In this document: piece by piece, positions 25,392 through 35,200 of the stretch
How positions within the stretch are numbered: position 1 is the first letter of the stretch
How the letters are laid out: every line of letters starts with the position of its first letter
NCBI GenBank assembly: GCA_002692725.1
Contig: NZLU01000042.1
Coordinates: 62,001 to 126,000 of the forward strand
Length of the DNA: 64,000 nucleotides
From: Ponticaulis sp.
Lineage (GTDB): Bacteria > Pseudomonadota > Alphaproteobacteria > Caulobacterales > Hyphomonadaceae
Reading direction: 5' to 3'
Position numbers and translations under genes: made by a program
The notes under the pieces: model-generated
What the model was told of the DNA's origin: nothing
Database searches by the model: none
Seen by the model: only the letters and a program-made list of their open reading frames with translations

Positions 25392-25877
25392 TTACGGTGC
25401 GATGAATGCCGCTATCGCCAAAGACCCCGCTGCCATGAGCGTCGCGAAACACCGAAGCCCCACATACCAGCTCGCATAACCTGCCGTGAGATCCCAGATT
25501 AGCAGGAGCACAAAACTCGCCGAAAGCACCAGCAATGGCAGTTGGGCCGGTTCAAAACCGATCACACTCATCAGGCCTGCAACCCAGGCGATCAGGGCCG
25601 GCAGAACAGCCAGGATCATGACAGACGGGCGTATCGCTCCGCGCGGCGCCTGAAGCTCACCGCCCCAGCGAATGCCGGTCATAAAGCTCAAAATCGCAAC
25701 CGCGTAGACAATCAGTGAAGACCGTGAGGCGCTTTGAACCTGCTCACGCTCAAAGGTACCAGCACCAATAAAAGTCGAAGCCGTGTCCGGCCAAAAAAAC
25801 GTAAACGCCGACAAAACAAAGGGCAGCGTGCCCGATAGGGTCAGTCCCAGAACTGTAAAACTCACTGGCTTTTGCAT
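25392..25877 (-). CDS. DUF3429 family membrane protein
   Basis: The 161-residue protein has about five hydrophobic segments and the DUF3429 marks LGLTLSGTLPFVLSAFTFFW near the start and YAVAILSFMTGIRWGGEL near 57-74. ATG 25877 is supported by GGAGG at 6-base spacing; the open frame reaches 25943. Function is unknown. It converges on the DUF983 gene with 13 bases between stops. Confidence 0.85.
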   Translation of the reverse strand: MQKPVSFTVLGLTLSGTLPFVLSAFTFFWPDTASTFIGAGTFEREQVQSASRSSLIVYAVAILSFMTGIRWGGELQAPRGAIRPSVMILAVLPALIAWVAGLMSVIGFEPAQLPLLVLSASFVLLLIWDLTAGYASWYVGLRCFATLMAAGSLAIAAFIAP

Positions 25878-26024
25878 CTGCGCCTCCACTCCGGGAGGAT
25901 CTAGTCCGGGCGATGAGACTGGCGAGGGCATATTGGTCTTCACGGAGTGATGCCGAGTTTATAGGTCGGGGGCGCATGAAAGGTGTGAGCAGGGATACCC
26001 GGCATTGTGCGCTGGATAGTCGTA

Positions 26025-26480
26025 CTATTCCATCACACCGAACTGATGAATTGGTGGGGGCTGCTGAGACTGCATCACGCCCAGCCAATCAGCAAGGGCG
26101 GACGTCTCTAATCCATTGAGGTCCCCGTGGCAGGCCGACGTCGCATAACCATCCTCATCTCTCGACGCGAACAGGACAATCTTGGTACCGTATTCAAAAT
26201 CAATCCCGAAAGCCGCTCCCTTCGGCGGATGTTGAACCCGTATCTCGGATGGCGCCCCGCCCCTCCATGTTCGCTCCACAAGAAAATCGGTTTCGACATA
26301 ACGACGTCCATACCAGTCTTTTGAATGATCGCGCGAGGGCTCGGTCGCGAGCACCAGCACTGATACGACAATATCGGCGTTCTTGAATTGGGCTTCCGGA
26401 GTCAGATGGTCGCACATCCATGCTTGGGCGGTCTGAAATGGTAAGAACCAAGTGACCAAGTAGAGCAACAGATAACGCAC
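26025..26480 (-). CDS. Secreted NTR/TIMP-like protein, paralogue of the gene at 22159
   Basis: The 151-residue product starts at GTG 26480, not the ATG at 26492. GGAGG lies five bases before the GTG, and only this start aligns with the paralogue, which is also 151 residues. The signal (LLLYLVTWFLPFQTAQA) is followed by AWMCDHL, FKNADIVVSVLVLATE, RYVETDFLVERTWRG, IRVQHPPKGAAFG, YGTKIVLFASRDEDG and TSACHGDLNG. It shows the same Cys positions and strands as its paralogue, with the C-terminus diverged. Role unknown; the extracytoplasmic NTR-like fold is inferred from the pattern. Confidence 0.75.
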   Translation of the reverse strand: MRYLLLYLVTWFLPFQTAQAWMCDHLTPEAQFKNADIVVSVLVLATEPSRDHSKDWYGRRYVETDFLVERTWRGGAPSEIRVQHPPKGAAFGIDFEYGTKIVLFASRDEDGYATSACHGDLNGLETSALADWLGVMQSQQPPPIHQFGVME

Positions 26481-26525
26481 CAACACCTCCATCCGCTATC
26501 CGGTCAAATTTGTTACATTATTTCA

Positions 26526-27551
26526 TCATTCAAACAAGTCGCCGCCCTGTTTCGCGACCGGCGGTGGTACACCCAGACGTTCATAAGCTCCCGGCGCGGC
26601 GGTGCGGCCACGGGGTGTGCGGGCAACAAAGCCCTTCTGCATGAGATAGGGCTCGATCACGTCTTCAATGGCGTCGCGAGCCTCTGAAAGCGCGGCGGCG
26701 AGGGTTTCAACGCCCACCGGACCACCCGCATAGGTTTTGACGAGCGCATGGAGATAGCGCCGGTCGAGCGCATCGAGGCCATCAGGATCAATCTCGAGAC
26801 GTTTCAGCGCGCGATCTGCTGCCTCTTTCGTGATGGCCGAGCCTTCCGCATCTGCAAAGTCGCGCACCCGTCGCAGAAGCCGCAGCGCAATTCGCGGCGT
26901 GCCCCTTGCGCGGCTGGCGATTTCGAGCGCGCCATCTTCGGTGATCTCGACTTCGAGCTTCGCCGCAGCGGCCCGAACGATACGGCCCAGATCTTCCGGC
27001 TCATAGAATTCGAGCCGCATGGGGATACCAAACCGGTCGCGCAGCGGCGTTGCCAGAAGCCCTGCCCGCGTGGTTGCGCCAACGAGGGTAAACGGCGCAA
27101 GATCGAGCCGGACTGATCGCGCGGCTGGCCCCTCGCCGATCATGATGTCGAGCGCATAATCTTCCATGGCCGGATAGAGAATTTCCTCGACGGCAGGCGG
27201 CAGACGGTGAATCTCATCGATAAAGAGCACATCATTCGGCTCAAGATTGGTAAGGATGGCCGCCAGATCACCCGCCTTGGCGATGACCGGTCCAGAGGTA
27301 GAGCGGAAGCCTGCGCCGAGTTCCTTTGCCAAGATCTGCGCAAGCGTCGTTTTACCAAGCCCCGGCGGGCCGAACAGGAGCACATGGTCGAGTGCCTCTT
27401 CGCGTTTCCGCGCGGCCTCGACATAAACACGCAAGTTCACCTTGGCGCGGTTCTGCCCGACATAATCTTCAAAGCTCTGTGGCCGGAGCGCGCGGTCGAG
27501 CGCTTCTCCGGGCTGGAGCTCTGGGTCAGACAGGCGTTGCGGGTCACTCAC
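26526..27551 (-). CDS. ruvB: Holliday junction branch-migration ATPase RuvB
   Basis: The 341-residue AAA+ motor drives branch migration with RuvA. Walker A is [18 protein letters not shown] near 59-76, Walker [20 protein letters not shown] near 110-128, and sensor/arginine-finger region [17 protein letters not shown] near 160-176. A C-terminal winged helix carries [17 protein letters not shown]. It overlaps ruvA by four bases at the end of a ruvC-ruvA-ruvB operon. Confidence 0.98.
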   Translation of the reverse strand: MSDPQRLSDPELQPGEALDRALRPQSFEDYVGQNRAKVNLRVYVEAARKREEALDHVLLFGPPGLGKTTLAQILAKELGAGFRSTSGPVIAKAGDLAAILTNLEPNDVLFIDEIHRLPPAVEEILYPAMEDYALDIMIGEGPAARSVRLDLAPFTLVGATTRAGLLATPLRDRFGIPMRLEFYEPEDLGRIVRAAAAKLEVEITEDGALEIASRARGTPRIALRLLRRVRDFADAEGSAITKEAADRALKRLEIDPDGLDALDRRYLHALVKTYAGGPVGVETLAAALSEARDAIEDVIEPYLMQKGFVARTPRGRTAAPGAYERLGVPPPVAKQGGDLFE

Positions 27552-28171
27552 GCAGAGAGTTCCTTCAGAGCGCCCTTAATCAGGGCAGAGACATTCTCAG
27601 CATCTACGGTTTGGGCGGCGGCGGCAACCGCGCGGGCGGCGTCAGTCTGTTGATAGCCAAGATTGACGAGCGCAGAGACGGCCTCTGAGCGCGCACCGCT
27701 GGCGGGCGCGGCTTCTGGCTTTTTCTCACCCGCATGGGCAACGCCCGGCAGGGTTCCAAACCGGCCCATGGGCGGCGCCTTGCCCGCCAGTTCACCGACA
27801 ATACGCTCAGCCATTTTCTTGCCGACGCCTTTGGCGCGCGTGATACTGGCCGCATCGCCGAGGGCGACAGCGTCCATAAGCTCGCCGGGCTTCAACACAT
27901 CGAGCACCGCCAGCGCCACCTTGCCGCCCACGCCGGGGACATCTGTCAGGCGTACAAACCAGGCGCGCGCTTCATCGCTTTCAAAGGCGAACATCGTGAT
28001 CGAATTTTCCGTGACGCGCGTTTCAATGTGAAGCTCAGCTTCCTTGCCCGGCGCAAGCTTTGCCAGAAGGCCGGGGCCCGCCAACGCCACATAGCCAACG
28101 CCATTCACATTGATGAGCACATTGTCTGCGCCGGTGGAGAGGACTTCACCCTTGAGCCAGCCGATTATCAT
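27548..28171 (-). CDS. ruvA: Holliday junction-binding protein RuvA
   Basis: The 207-residue protein has an OB fold ([20 protein letters not shown]), tandem helix-hairpin-helix motifs ([19 protein letters not shown] near 76-94; [19 protein letters not shown] near 112-130) and a C-terminal RuvB-binding domain ([20 protein letters not shown]). The Pro/Ala-rich hinge is somewhat long. It overlaps both neighbours by four bases, indicating coupled translation. Confidence 0.97.
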   Translation of the reverse strand: MIIGWLKGEVLSTGADNVLINVNGVGYVALAGPGLLAKLAPGKEAELHIETRVTENSITMFAFESDEARAWFVRLTDVPGVGGKVALAVLDVLKPGELMDAVALGDAASITRAKGVGKKMAERIVGELAGKAPPMGRFGTLPGVAHAGEKKPEAAPASGARSEAVSALVNLGYQQTDAARAVAAAAQTVDAENVSALIKGALKELSA

Positions 28172-28671
28172 GCGACGCCTCGAACGCCCGAGACGGGCCG
28201 ATGATGCGCAGTACAGATAGCGCAGGCGAGCGCATCTGCCGCGTCAGCTTTCATTTGCTCCGCACGCGGAAGAAGCCGCTTCACCATGAAGGCGATCTGC
28301 TCTTTATCGGCCTTACCTGTGCCGACAATGGCTTGTTTGATCCGGCGCGGGGCAAATTCAGCAACCTCGACACTCGACACCGCGAGTGCCGTCATGGCAG
28401 CGCCGCGCGCCTGTCCGAGCTTGAGCGCAGATTGCGGCCCGGCATTCACCAGAGTTTCCTCAACGCCCGCAAGGGCTGGCTGGTGTTCGATGATCAATTC
28501 ACTGACGCCCTGAAAGATTTCGGCAAGCCGAAGCGCCAGAGGCAGAGCCGGATCGGGCGAAATCACACCATGCGCAATCCAGCTGAGGCGCGGGCCATCG
28601 GCCAGGATCATGCCCCAGCCGGTATGACGTAATCCGGGGTCAATCCCGAGAATGCGAGTTGGAGTTCCCAT
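28168..28671 (-). CDS. ruvC: Holliday junction resolvase RuvC
   Basis: The 167-residue RNase H-fold endonuclease has the catalytic acids visible: Asp in ILGIDPGLRHTGWGM near 8-22, Glu in ALAGVEETLVNAGPQ near 66-80, and the C-terminal pair in MKADAADALACAICTAHH near 139-156. It is the first gene of the ruvCAB operon. In many relatives yebC precedes ruvC; here yebC is about 33 kb away. Confidence 0.97.
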   Translation of the reverse strand: MGTPTRILGIDPGLRHTGWGMILADGPRLSWIAHGVISPDPALPLALRLAEIFQGVSELIIEHQPALAGVEETLVNAGPQSALKLGQARGAAMTALAVSSVEVAEFAPRRIKQAIVGTGKADKEQIAFMVKRLLPRAEQMKADAADALACAICTAHHRPVSGVRGVA

Positions 28672-28737
28672 GCCGCCTTTGTGCGCCCGAAATGGTGAAT
28701 CAATCCTTACAGTTTCTTGTTTTGTTCGCGCCCGAGG

Positions 28738-28941
28738 TCAAGCGCAAGCTGAGCATTGCCGGGCATCAGAAAACAATCTCGCCGACACGCGCGCTGCAAA
28801 TGGCCCAACCCAAAACATAATCAGAGGCACAAGCACGCCCGACAGGAGCAGAGTCTGTATGGGCAGGGCAATTGTAAGTTCGAAATGGCGAATGGCCATC
28901 AACGTCCCGGTCACAACGCCATAAACAACCAGCCACACCAA
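28738..28941 (-). CDS. DUF2798-like two-span membrane protein, start disturbed by a probable one-base insertion
   Basis: From TTG 28941 the frame gives 67 residues with two spans (WLVVYGVVTGTLMAIRHF; LSGVLVPLIMFWVGPFAARV), the size and pattern of DUF2798 proteins. No good RBS precedes the TTG. A GTG at 28967-28969 overlaps the MarR stop as GTGA, a typical coupled start. It would read MKKIIFNLLLVWLVV into this frame if the run of five A (28959-28963 on this strand) had four. So this is either a gene broken by a one-base insertion, a sequencing error, or a shorter protein from TTG. It belongs to the monooxygenase-MarR cluster. Confidence 0.55.
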   Translation of the reverse strand: MVWLVVYGVVTGTLMAIRHFELTIALPIQTLLLSGVLVPLIMFWVGPFAARVSARLFSDARQCSACA

Positions 28942-28965
28942 TAAGAGATTAAATATGATTTTTCT

Positions 28966-29403
28966 TCACGTCGAATTGTCCTCACTCATTAAAACGCTGA
29001 AATACCCCGCCATAAGACCTTGCAGCTTCGACTGCCCTGACGGGGTCAGTCTGTAGCGTTTGATGCGCTTATCGGCAGGCGCCCCAAAGACATCGAGATA
29101 GTTGTCATCGACGAGGGCTGAAATCGTTCGGGTCAGCACGGGTTTTGAAACATCAATCCGGTCAGCGATTTCCGAATATTGAAGCCAGTCCCTGTCATCC
29201 TCGCGATCAATCACGATCAAGATCATGAATTTAAGAAATGACAGGCCATGACTGGCGAAATAGGCATCGACAGACCGAATGCGGACACTCGCGCGCCTCA
29301 GATCTGTCAGCACAGACAAAATCTCCGCGCCTGTATAAGGGCCAAGATCTTCATTGTGGCGACTGATCATCGCTTCAGTCGGCAAGGCTTTCAGAAAAAA
29401 CAC
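28966..29403 (-). CDS. MarR-family transcriptional regulator
   Basis: The 145-residue winged-helix protein has a helical dimerisation N-terminus, the recognition region YSEIADRIDVSKPVLTRTI near 76-94, and a wing with DKRIKRYRLTPSGQSKL near 112-126. MarR proteins usually repress nearby detoxification genes and release DNA on binding phenols or oxidants. The GTG start at 29403 lies two bases after the monooxygenase stop; an ATG at 29370 is also possible and neither has a strong RBS. It probably controls its own operon through the AT-rich palindrome near 29712. Confidence 0.85.
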   Translation of the reverse strand: MFFLKALPTEAMISRHNEDLGPYTGAEILSVLTDLRRASVRIRSVDAYFASHGLSFLKFMILIVIDREDDRDWLQYSEIADRIDVSKPVLTRTISALVDDNYLDVFGAPADKRIKRYRLTPSGQSKLQGLMAGYFSVLMSEDNST

Positions 29404-29405
29404 GT

Positions 29406-29684
29406 TCAGGCTACCAGATGCATTTTCTCAATCCGGGGCGGACCTTCAAGTCTGGCCTCATTCGCCGTCATAACCATCCTTGTATAGTCCTGCGCATAGT
29501 GGAATTCCAATGCGGCCTCATCCTCCCAAGCCTCGACCAGATAGAGATGCTCGTCATCGGAATGTAACTCGAACCTTAGGCAGCCTTTCTCTTTTCGGGT
29601 CGGCTCCACAATCCCCGCCACTGATGTTCTGGTTTCTTCAAACAAGTCAGGTTGTGGTGTCAGCCGCGCAACAAGATACAGCAT
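29406..29684 (-). CDS. Antibiotic biosynthesis monooxygenase (ABM) domain protein
   Basis: The 92-residue ferredoxin-fold protein is of the ABM/quinol-monooxygenase type, with LYLVARLTPQPDLFEETRTS at the start, GCLRFELHSDDEHLYLVEAW near 34-53 and FHYAQDYTRMVMT near 61-73. ATG 29684 is chosen over 29696 because GGAG sits six bases ahead. Such proteins act as small quinol oxygenases or unassigned enzymes. As first gene of a cluster with a MarR regulator and DUF2798 protein, it fits a quinone- or phenol-stress response. Confidence 0.87.
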   Translation of the reverse strand: MLYLVARLTPQPDLFEETRTSVAGIVEPTRKEKGCLRFELHSDDEHLYLVEAWEDEAALEFHYAQDYTRMVMTANEARLEGPPRIEKMHLVA

Positions 29685-29706
29685 AGCGCACTCCATTTGT
29701 TATCAT

Positions 29707-29723
29707 GGTAAGTATATACATTT
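29707..29723. promoter_or_regulatory. Candidate operator upstream of the monooxygenase-MarR operon
   Basis: GTATATAC at 29712-29719 is a perfect 8-bp palindrome within an imperfect AAGTATATACATT, 28 bases ahead of the monooxygenase start. MarR and HxlR regulators often bind sites of this kind. Assignment is by position and pattern only. Confidence 0.3.
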
Positions 29724-29878
29724 TGTCAGCCTGAAACAAGAAGTGAATTGATGCAAGAATGACACGCGGGCTGATCAAAGACTTCCGAATATCATTTGTC
29801 ACAAGAGTGAAATCAAAGCGTCTCCGAAGTGTTACGTAAAACGCGTAGCGGGCTCTCATCTTTACTTAGGGGCCTCTC

Positions 29879-32158
29879 ATGAAAACCTTGCTGATTTCGT
29901 CCGTTTCCGCTCTCGGACTGACCGTCGTGTCCGCACCTGCCATGGCGCAGGACAATGCCGACGCTGCACCACTTGTTCAAAACACCATCACCGTGACCGT
30001 CCAGAAGCGTGAGCAATCTCTGCGCGACGTCCCGGTTGCTGTGACCGCACTCGATCAAACCACGCTAGATGACCTCGGCCTCGACGAGTTCGACCAGATT
30101 GCGCGTTTCGTTCCGGGTTTTGAGGTTCAGGAACAGAGCCCAAACAATCCTGGCTTCGTAATTCGTGGCATTACGTCAGACTCAGGTGAAGCCAATATCG
30201 AGCCACGTATCGCGATCTTCCAGGATGGTGTGTCGATCTCCCGCTCACGCGGATCCGTTGTCGAATTGTTCGATGTGGAACGTGTCGAGGTCGCCAAGGG
30301 TCCGCAGCCAACACTGTTTGGACGTGGCGCGCTTATCGGTGGTGTGAACGTCATCCAGGCCAAGCCTGAATTCGAACTCTCCGGCAAAATTGCTGCGGGT
30401 GTCGGCAATCTGAATGAGCGTTTCTTCGAAGGCTACATCACAGGTCCGCTGGTTGAAGACAAACTCGCCGGTCGTCTGGCGGCGCGAATTCGTCAGCGTG
30501 ACGGATATGTCGAGAGCCTCAATCCGAACGAAGAAGACTTTAACAGCCAGGATATGGCGGCGGTCCGCGCTTCGCTCCGTTTCGAACCAACAGCAGATCT
30601 GCGCTTTGACCTGATCGCCAACTGGCAGACTGACGAGCCAAGCGGCACCAGCTTCAAATCCGGCGCATTTGATCCGCTGCCGGGTTATTCTTCCGAAGCC
30701 TGGGAGCCTGCCAACCTCAACAGCTTTGGCGGAATGCCGCCGCTCGGACTTGAGCGTACCGTCACATCGATCACAGCACTGGCAGACTGGGATATCAGTG
30801 AGACGCTCAGCCTGTCGTCCATCACGGGCTGGCGCGATATTGATAGTGTCGAAATTTTCGATCCGGACGGGTTCGGTCTCGACCTTCTGATCTTTGGAGA
30901 AGATTATCAGGGCGAACAATTCAGCCAGGAATTCCGCCTGAACTTCGATTCAGGTGACAAGCTGACGGGCTTTGTCGGCGCAAGCTATCTCGATGAAACC
31001 GGATCGCAATATGTCCCGCTGACCTATGACGAACGTGCCGCTCAGGCGCTTCTGGGTGGCCTGCTAGTTCCGCCGAATGCGCCGCCTGCTTCGGCCTTCC
31101 CAGCAATCAATCTGACGGCCTTTGCTCAATCCGGTGGAACAGTCGTTATCCCACTGAAACCGATCCATATGGAGCAATTCACCAATTTCGGTGAAACCCA
31201 GGCCTTCGACATCTTCGCCGATGCGTCTTACCAGCTGACCGACCGTCTCGAGATTTCCGGTGGTCTTCGTTACACCACAGAAGACAAGACTTCAGGCCTT
31301 AATGTCAGCTATCTGAATGGCCCGAGCGCGCTCACCGGGGCGGGTCTGTTCGTCAATGCATCCGGCGGTCTGATTGAACAGTCTGAAACCTTTGATGACG
31401 TGACCTATCGTCTGGCTGCAAGCTTTGCTGTCACTGATGAGGTGAATTTGTTTGCGAACTTTGGCCGGGGTCGTCGCCCGGAGGTCATCACGGCTTCAGC
31501 GACAACGCCTAGCGCCGGCTTTGCGGTTCTGGATGCGGAAATCGTCGATGCGTGGGAAACGGGCTTTAAAGGCCTCTTCCTCAATGGCGATCTCTCCATT
31601 GATGGTTCGATCTTCTACTACGACTATTCGAACTTCCAGACGACAATTGTCACAGCGGCGGGCCTGATCGAGCCGGTCAATGCAGGTGATGCGACAGCCA
31701 AGGGCGGGGAAATTCAGGCGATCTGGTCTTTGAGCGACATGGTCGCCCTCACCGCAAACTATGGCTATAACAAAGCCCGGTTTGATGATGACGCGTCTGC
31801 GCTGAACCCTGGAAACCGTCTGCGGCTCTCGCCAGACAGCACCGCCTCAGTATCGGCGCGCTTCCTCTTCGATCTCGGCTTTGCCGATCTGAAGATTGTT
31901 CCGAGCTATACCTGGCAGGATAAGGTCTATTTCGACAACACAGAGCGGGATCTGATCAGCCAGGATTCTTATGGCCTTCTAAACCTCAACGCCAAGCTCG
32001 ACTTCAACAATGGCTTTGGCGCAGAGGCCTATATCTCCAACGCATTGGACGAAGAATATCTGATCGATGCGGGGAATACCGGCGATGGATTTGGCATCCC
32101 AACCTTCATCTCGGGTCCACCACAATTTTATGGGGTTCGGGTCTCAAAGACTTTCTGA
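29879..32158 (+). CDS. TonB-dependent outer-membrane receptor
   Basis: The 759-residue receptor has a signal peptide (SVSALGLTVVSAPAMAQ), a plug domain (VTVQKREQSLRDVPVAVTAL near 41-60; QIARFVPGFEVQEQ; VEVAKGPQPTLFGRGALIGG near 140-159) and a barrel of alternating strands ending in FYGVRVSKTF, with a terminal Phe as needed for BAM. Its plug type, with KREQSLRDVPVAV, is the FecA/iron-siderophore-like class expanded in sphingomonads and Hyphomonadaceae. Ligand unknown. It is monocistronic, followed by a strong terminator. The upstream 194 bases are shared with the divergent monooxygenase operon. Confidence 0.93.
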   Translation: MKTLLISSVSALGLTVVSAPAMAQDNADAAPLVQNTITVTVQKREQSLRDVPVAVTALDQTTLDDLGLDEFDQIARFVPGFEVQEQSPNNPGFVIRGITSDSGEANIEPRIAIFQDGVSISRSRGSVVELFDVERVEVAKGPQPTLFGRGALIGGVNVIQAKPEFELSGKIAAGVGNLNERFFEGYITGPLVEDKLAGRLAARIRQRDGYVESLNPNEEDFNSQDMAAVRASLRFEPTADLRFDLIANWQTDEPSGTSFKSGAFDPLPGYSSEAWEPANLNSFGGMPPLGLERTVTSITALADWDISETLSLSSITGWRDIDSVEIFDPDGFGLDLLIFGEDYQGEQFSQEFRLNFDSGDKLTGFVGASYLDETGSQYVPLTYDERAAQALLGGLLVPPNAPPASAFPAINLTAFAQSGGTVVIPLKPIHMEQFTNFGETQAFDIFADASYQLTDRLEISGGLRYTTEDKTSGLNVSYLNGPSALTGAGLFVNASGGLIEQSETFDDVTYRLAASFAVTDEVNLFANFGRGRRPEVITASATTPSAGFAVLDAEIVDAWETGFKGLFLNGDLSIDGSIFYYDYSNFQTTIVTAAGLIEPVNAGDATAKGGEIQAIWSLSDMVALTANYGYNKARFDDDASALNPGNRLRLSPDSTASVSARFLFDLGFADLKIVPSYTWQDKVYFDNTERDLISQDSYGLLNLNAKLDFNNGFGAEAYISNALDEEYLIDAGNTGDGFGIPTFISGPPQFYGVRVSKTF

Positions 32159-32177
32159 TCCCGAAACTCATCTGAAA

Positions 32178-32212
32178 GAAAAGCCGCAGGATTGCTCCTG
32201 CGGCTTTTTTTT
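32178..32212 (+). terminator. Rho-independent terminator of the second TonB-dependent receptor
   Basis: Arms AAAGCCGCAGGA and TCCTGCGGCTTT (from 32180) enclose loop TTGC and run into TTTTTTTT. Confidence 0.95.
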
Positions 32213-32231
32213 GTGTCTGGAGTTGTCCGCC

Positions 32232-35200
32232 TTATTCGGCGGGCGCCGCCTCACCTTCCGCCTCCGATGCGCGATCATTTTGCGTATGTCCCGTTCCGAA
32301 AAGACGCAAATGCAGGATCAACAGAGCCGGCAGGATGAAGATCAGAAGGAAGGTACCGATGATGATACCAAAACCGAGCGAAATCGCCGTCGGGATCAGG
32401 AATTGCGCCTGAAGGCTGGTTTCCAAGATGATCGGCGTGACCCCCAGGAAAGTCGTCAGCGTTGTCAGCAGAATGGCGCGGAACCGGTCCAGCATGGCTT
32501 CGCGCACCGCAACTTCTGGCCGCTCACCCTGCTCCAGTCGCTCATTCATGAAGTCGGTCACCATCAGCGAGGTGTTAATGATCACCCCGGAGAGCCCGAT
32601 AATGCCGAAGAATGAGAGAAGCGTCAGGTTCGCGCCCATCAGGCCATGCCCGATCAACGCGCCAACAAAGCCAAACGGAATTGCGAGCATGATCACAATC
32701 GGCTGGCTGTAGGATTTGAAGTTCAACGCAAGCAGAGAATAGATCACGATCAGGGCCAGCATGAAGTTCCGCGCAAGCGCCGGCATAGCCTCGGCCTGAT
32801 CTTCCTGATCGCCTGCCACACGCATGCTGAAGCCATCATACTCCGAGACCAGCCTGTTCATGACCGGGCCAAACATTTCCGCCGTGACGGCATCGGCTGT
32901 GGTGACATTATCGTCGACATAGGCGGTGACGGTGTACACGCGGCGTCCGTTCACCCGAGTGATGGTGGCTGGCGCAGGCGCAATGGTCAGCTCGGCTAGA
33001 CTGGACATGGGCACAAAGCCGTCACCAACGCGGATGTGTAGCCGTTTCAGCGTTTCCAGAGAAGAGCGCTCATCTTCTGGCAGACGCACGCGAACCGGGA
33101 TTTCCTCGCGGTCGCGCTGCACACGGGTCGCCTCGGCGCCAAAGAAGGTCGCCCGGACTTCGCGGGCCAGGTCGGCCTGGGTGATGCCATAATTTCGAGC
33201 CAGCGGTTTGAGGCGGATCTGGACTTCTTCTGTCGTCCGGAAGCGGTCATCGCGAACGTCATAAACGCCGGGTTGGGATTCGAGCGCCTCACGCAATTCA
33301 ATCACCGCGTTACGCGCCTGTGGATCGGTTCGCGCGGAAACCTGCAGCTGGATCGGCGCACCAGGTGTCACAAGATCAGAGGTAAAAGCGACTTTCTTGG
33401 CGCCCGGGATTTCACCCACGGCCGTCCGCCACGCGTTTTCAAGTTGCGCTGCAGTGAAGTCGCGGCTGGAGGCATCTTTCATCCGAGCGAGAATGTAGGC
33501 TTTATTGCCCGCTGCCCCGCCGGATGGATCACCGCCCACTGCGGCTTCGTTTCCGCCCGGTGCAGCGCCAAGCTGCCAATAGACGGAGTGAATGGCGTCT
33601 GGATCATCGGTAATCTCGGCGATGGCAGCATCAACCGAGTCGACGATCTGCAGCGCAAAGCGCCGGGTCTGCGTTTCAGATGCGCCTTCCGCGAGCTCGA
33701 GCTCGGCGGTGACATAGTCGCCCTCAATCGCCGGGAAGAAGATGAATTTCACATAGCCAGAGGCGGTCAGCGCCTGTGTGCCGAAGAAGATACCCACCCC
33801 GATGAGCAGCACCATGATGGGCCGGACGACAACAAAATTCATCGCATTTCGCAAAGGACCATCGCTGAAATGTCTCAGCCCGCCCGCAACCTTGTCACGG
33901 ATCGGATCAGCAAGACCGCGCGGCGAATACCATTTAGGTTTCTTGTCCGACAGATGAGACAAATGCCGTGGCAGAATGAAAAAGCTTTCGATCAGAGACA
34001 GCACAAGAAGAATGATCACCACCGCCGAGACCTGGCCGAGGAATTGCCCGAACAAGCCCGGCACCATCAGGATCGGGATGAAGGCAACAATGGTGGTGGA
34101 AACCGAAAACAGAACAGGCCGGGCCACGCGGGTCGCGCCCAGGCGCGCAGCCTCGACGCCCCGTTTTCCTTTCCGGAAGTTCGCATGGATGTTCTCGCCC
34201 ACAACGATCGCGTCATCCACAATAATCCCGATGGCCAGAATAAATCCGAACAAGGAGAGCTGATTGAGGGTGATGCCGAATATCAGCATTGGGAAAAAGG
34301 CGCCAAGGAAGGACACACCGACACCCAAGGCCACCCAGAAGGCAATTCGGATATCCAGGAAGAGAAGCAGAAGCACGGTGACGAGGATCAGCCCGAGCAC
34401 GGCATTCCGCACGAGTAAATCGATCCGCTGTTCGAGATTGGGGGCCTCGTTGCGCCAGAATTCGTACGACACGCCTGCCGGAAGGGCGTTGGCGATCTCC
34501 TCGTCGAGATAGGTCTGCACGATGGCGGCATTGTCGATGGTCTTCTCATTGCCGACACGGAAGGCGGTGACCATGGCCGCGGGCTGGCCCATATATATTG
34601 CGTCGATTGGGTCATCCGACAGACCATCTGTGATGGTTGCTACATCACCGAGATAAATGGGCGTGCCATTCGCGCCCGTGCCGACAACAATGCTGGCGAA
34701 TTCCTCGCCGGTACGCCGCTCGCCCATGGACCGGACGCGCAAAAGCTGGCGATCATCCTCGATTTCGCCACCAGACAGATCGAGGCTTTGCGCAGAAATG
34801 GCGGCGGACACTGCGGACAATGACAAGCCGCGCGCCCGCAGCTCGGATTCCGGAATGGTGATATCGATCAGATAGTCGGGCACGCCGCTGATTTCGACCT
34901 GCGAAAGCTCATCCTTATTGGCAAGCTCGCGACGCACGCGATCAGCGGTCTGTTTCAACAGAGTGCGCTCGACATCGCCGTAAAGCAGTATCTGCGCCAC
35001 GATTTCATCGGGCTCGATTTCGCTGATCTGAGGCGCTTCGGCGTCCTGTGGGAAGACCGTGATCCGGGCGATCTCGTTCTTCACCTCATCCATCATTTCG
35101 GAGATGTCTTCGCCTTCATTGATATCGACAAAGACCACGCCGACATTCGAGCTGGCCAGGCTGGTGATTTTCTTGACGCCTTCGAGCCCCTCCAGGCGCT

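Noticed and set aside
25374..25410. Fourth copy of the 40-bp palindrome (GATCCCGACTTG)
   Set aside because: Only GATCCC matches and no stem forms.
28652..28924. 90-codon plus-strand frame between ruvC and the MarR cluster
   Set aside because: Overlaps the better-supported membrane protein on the other strand and lacks coding character.
33273..34418. 381-codon plus-strand open frame
   Set aside because: Lies wholly antisense to the RND permease; composition is His/Arg/Gln-rich with no domain, a codon-bias shadow.
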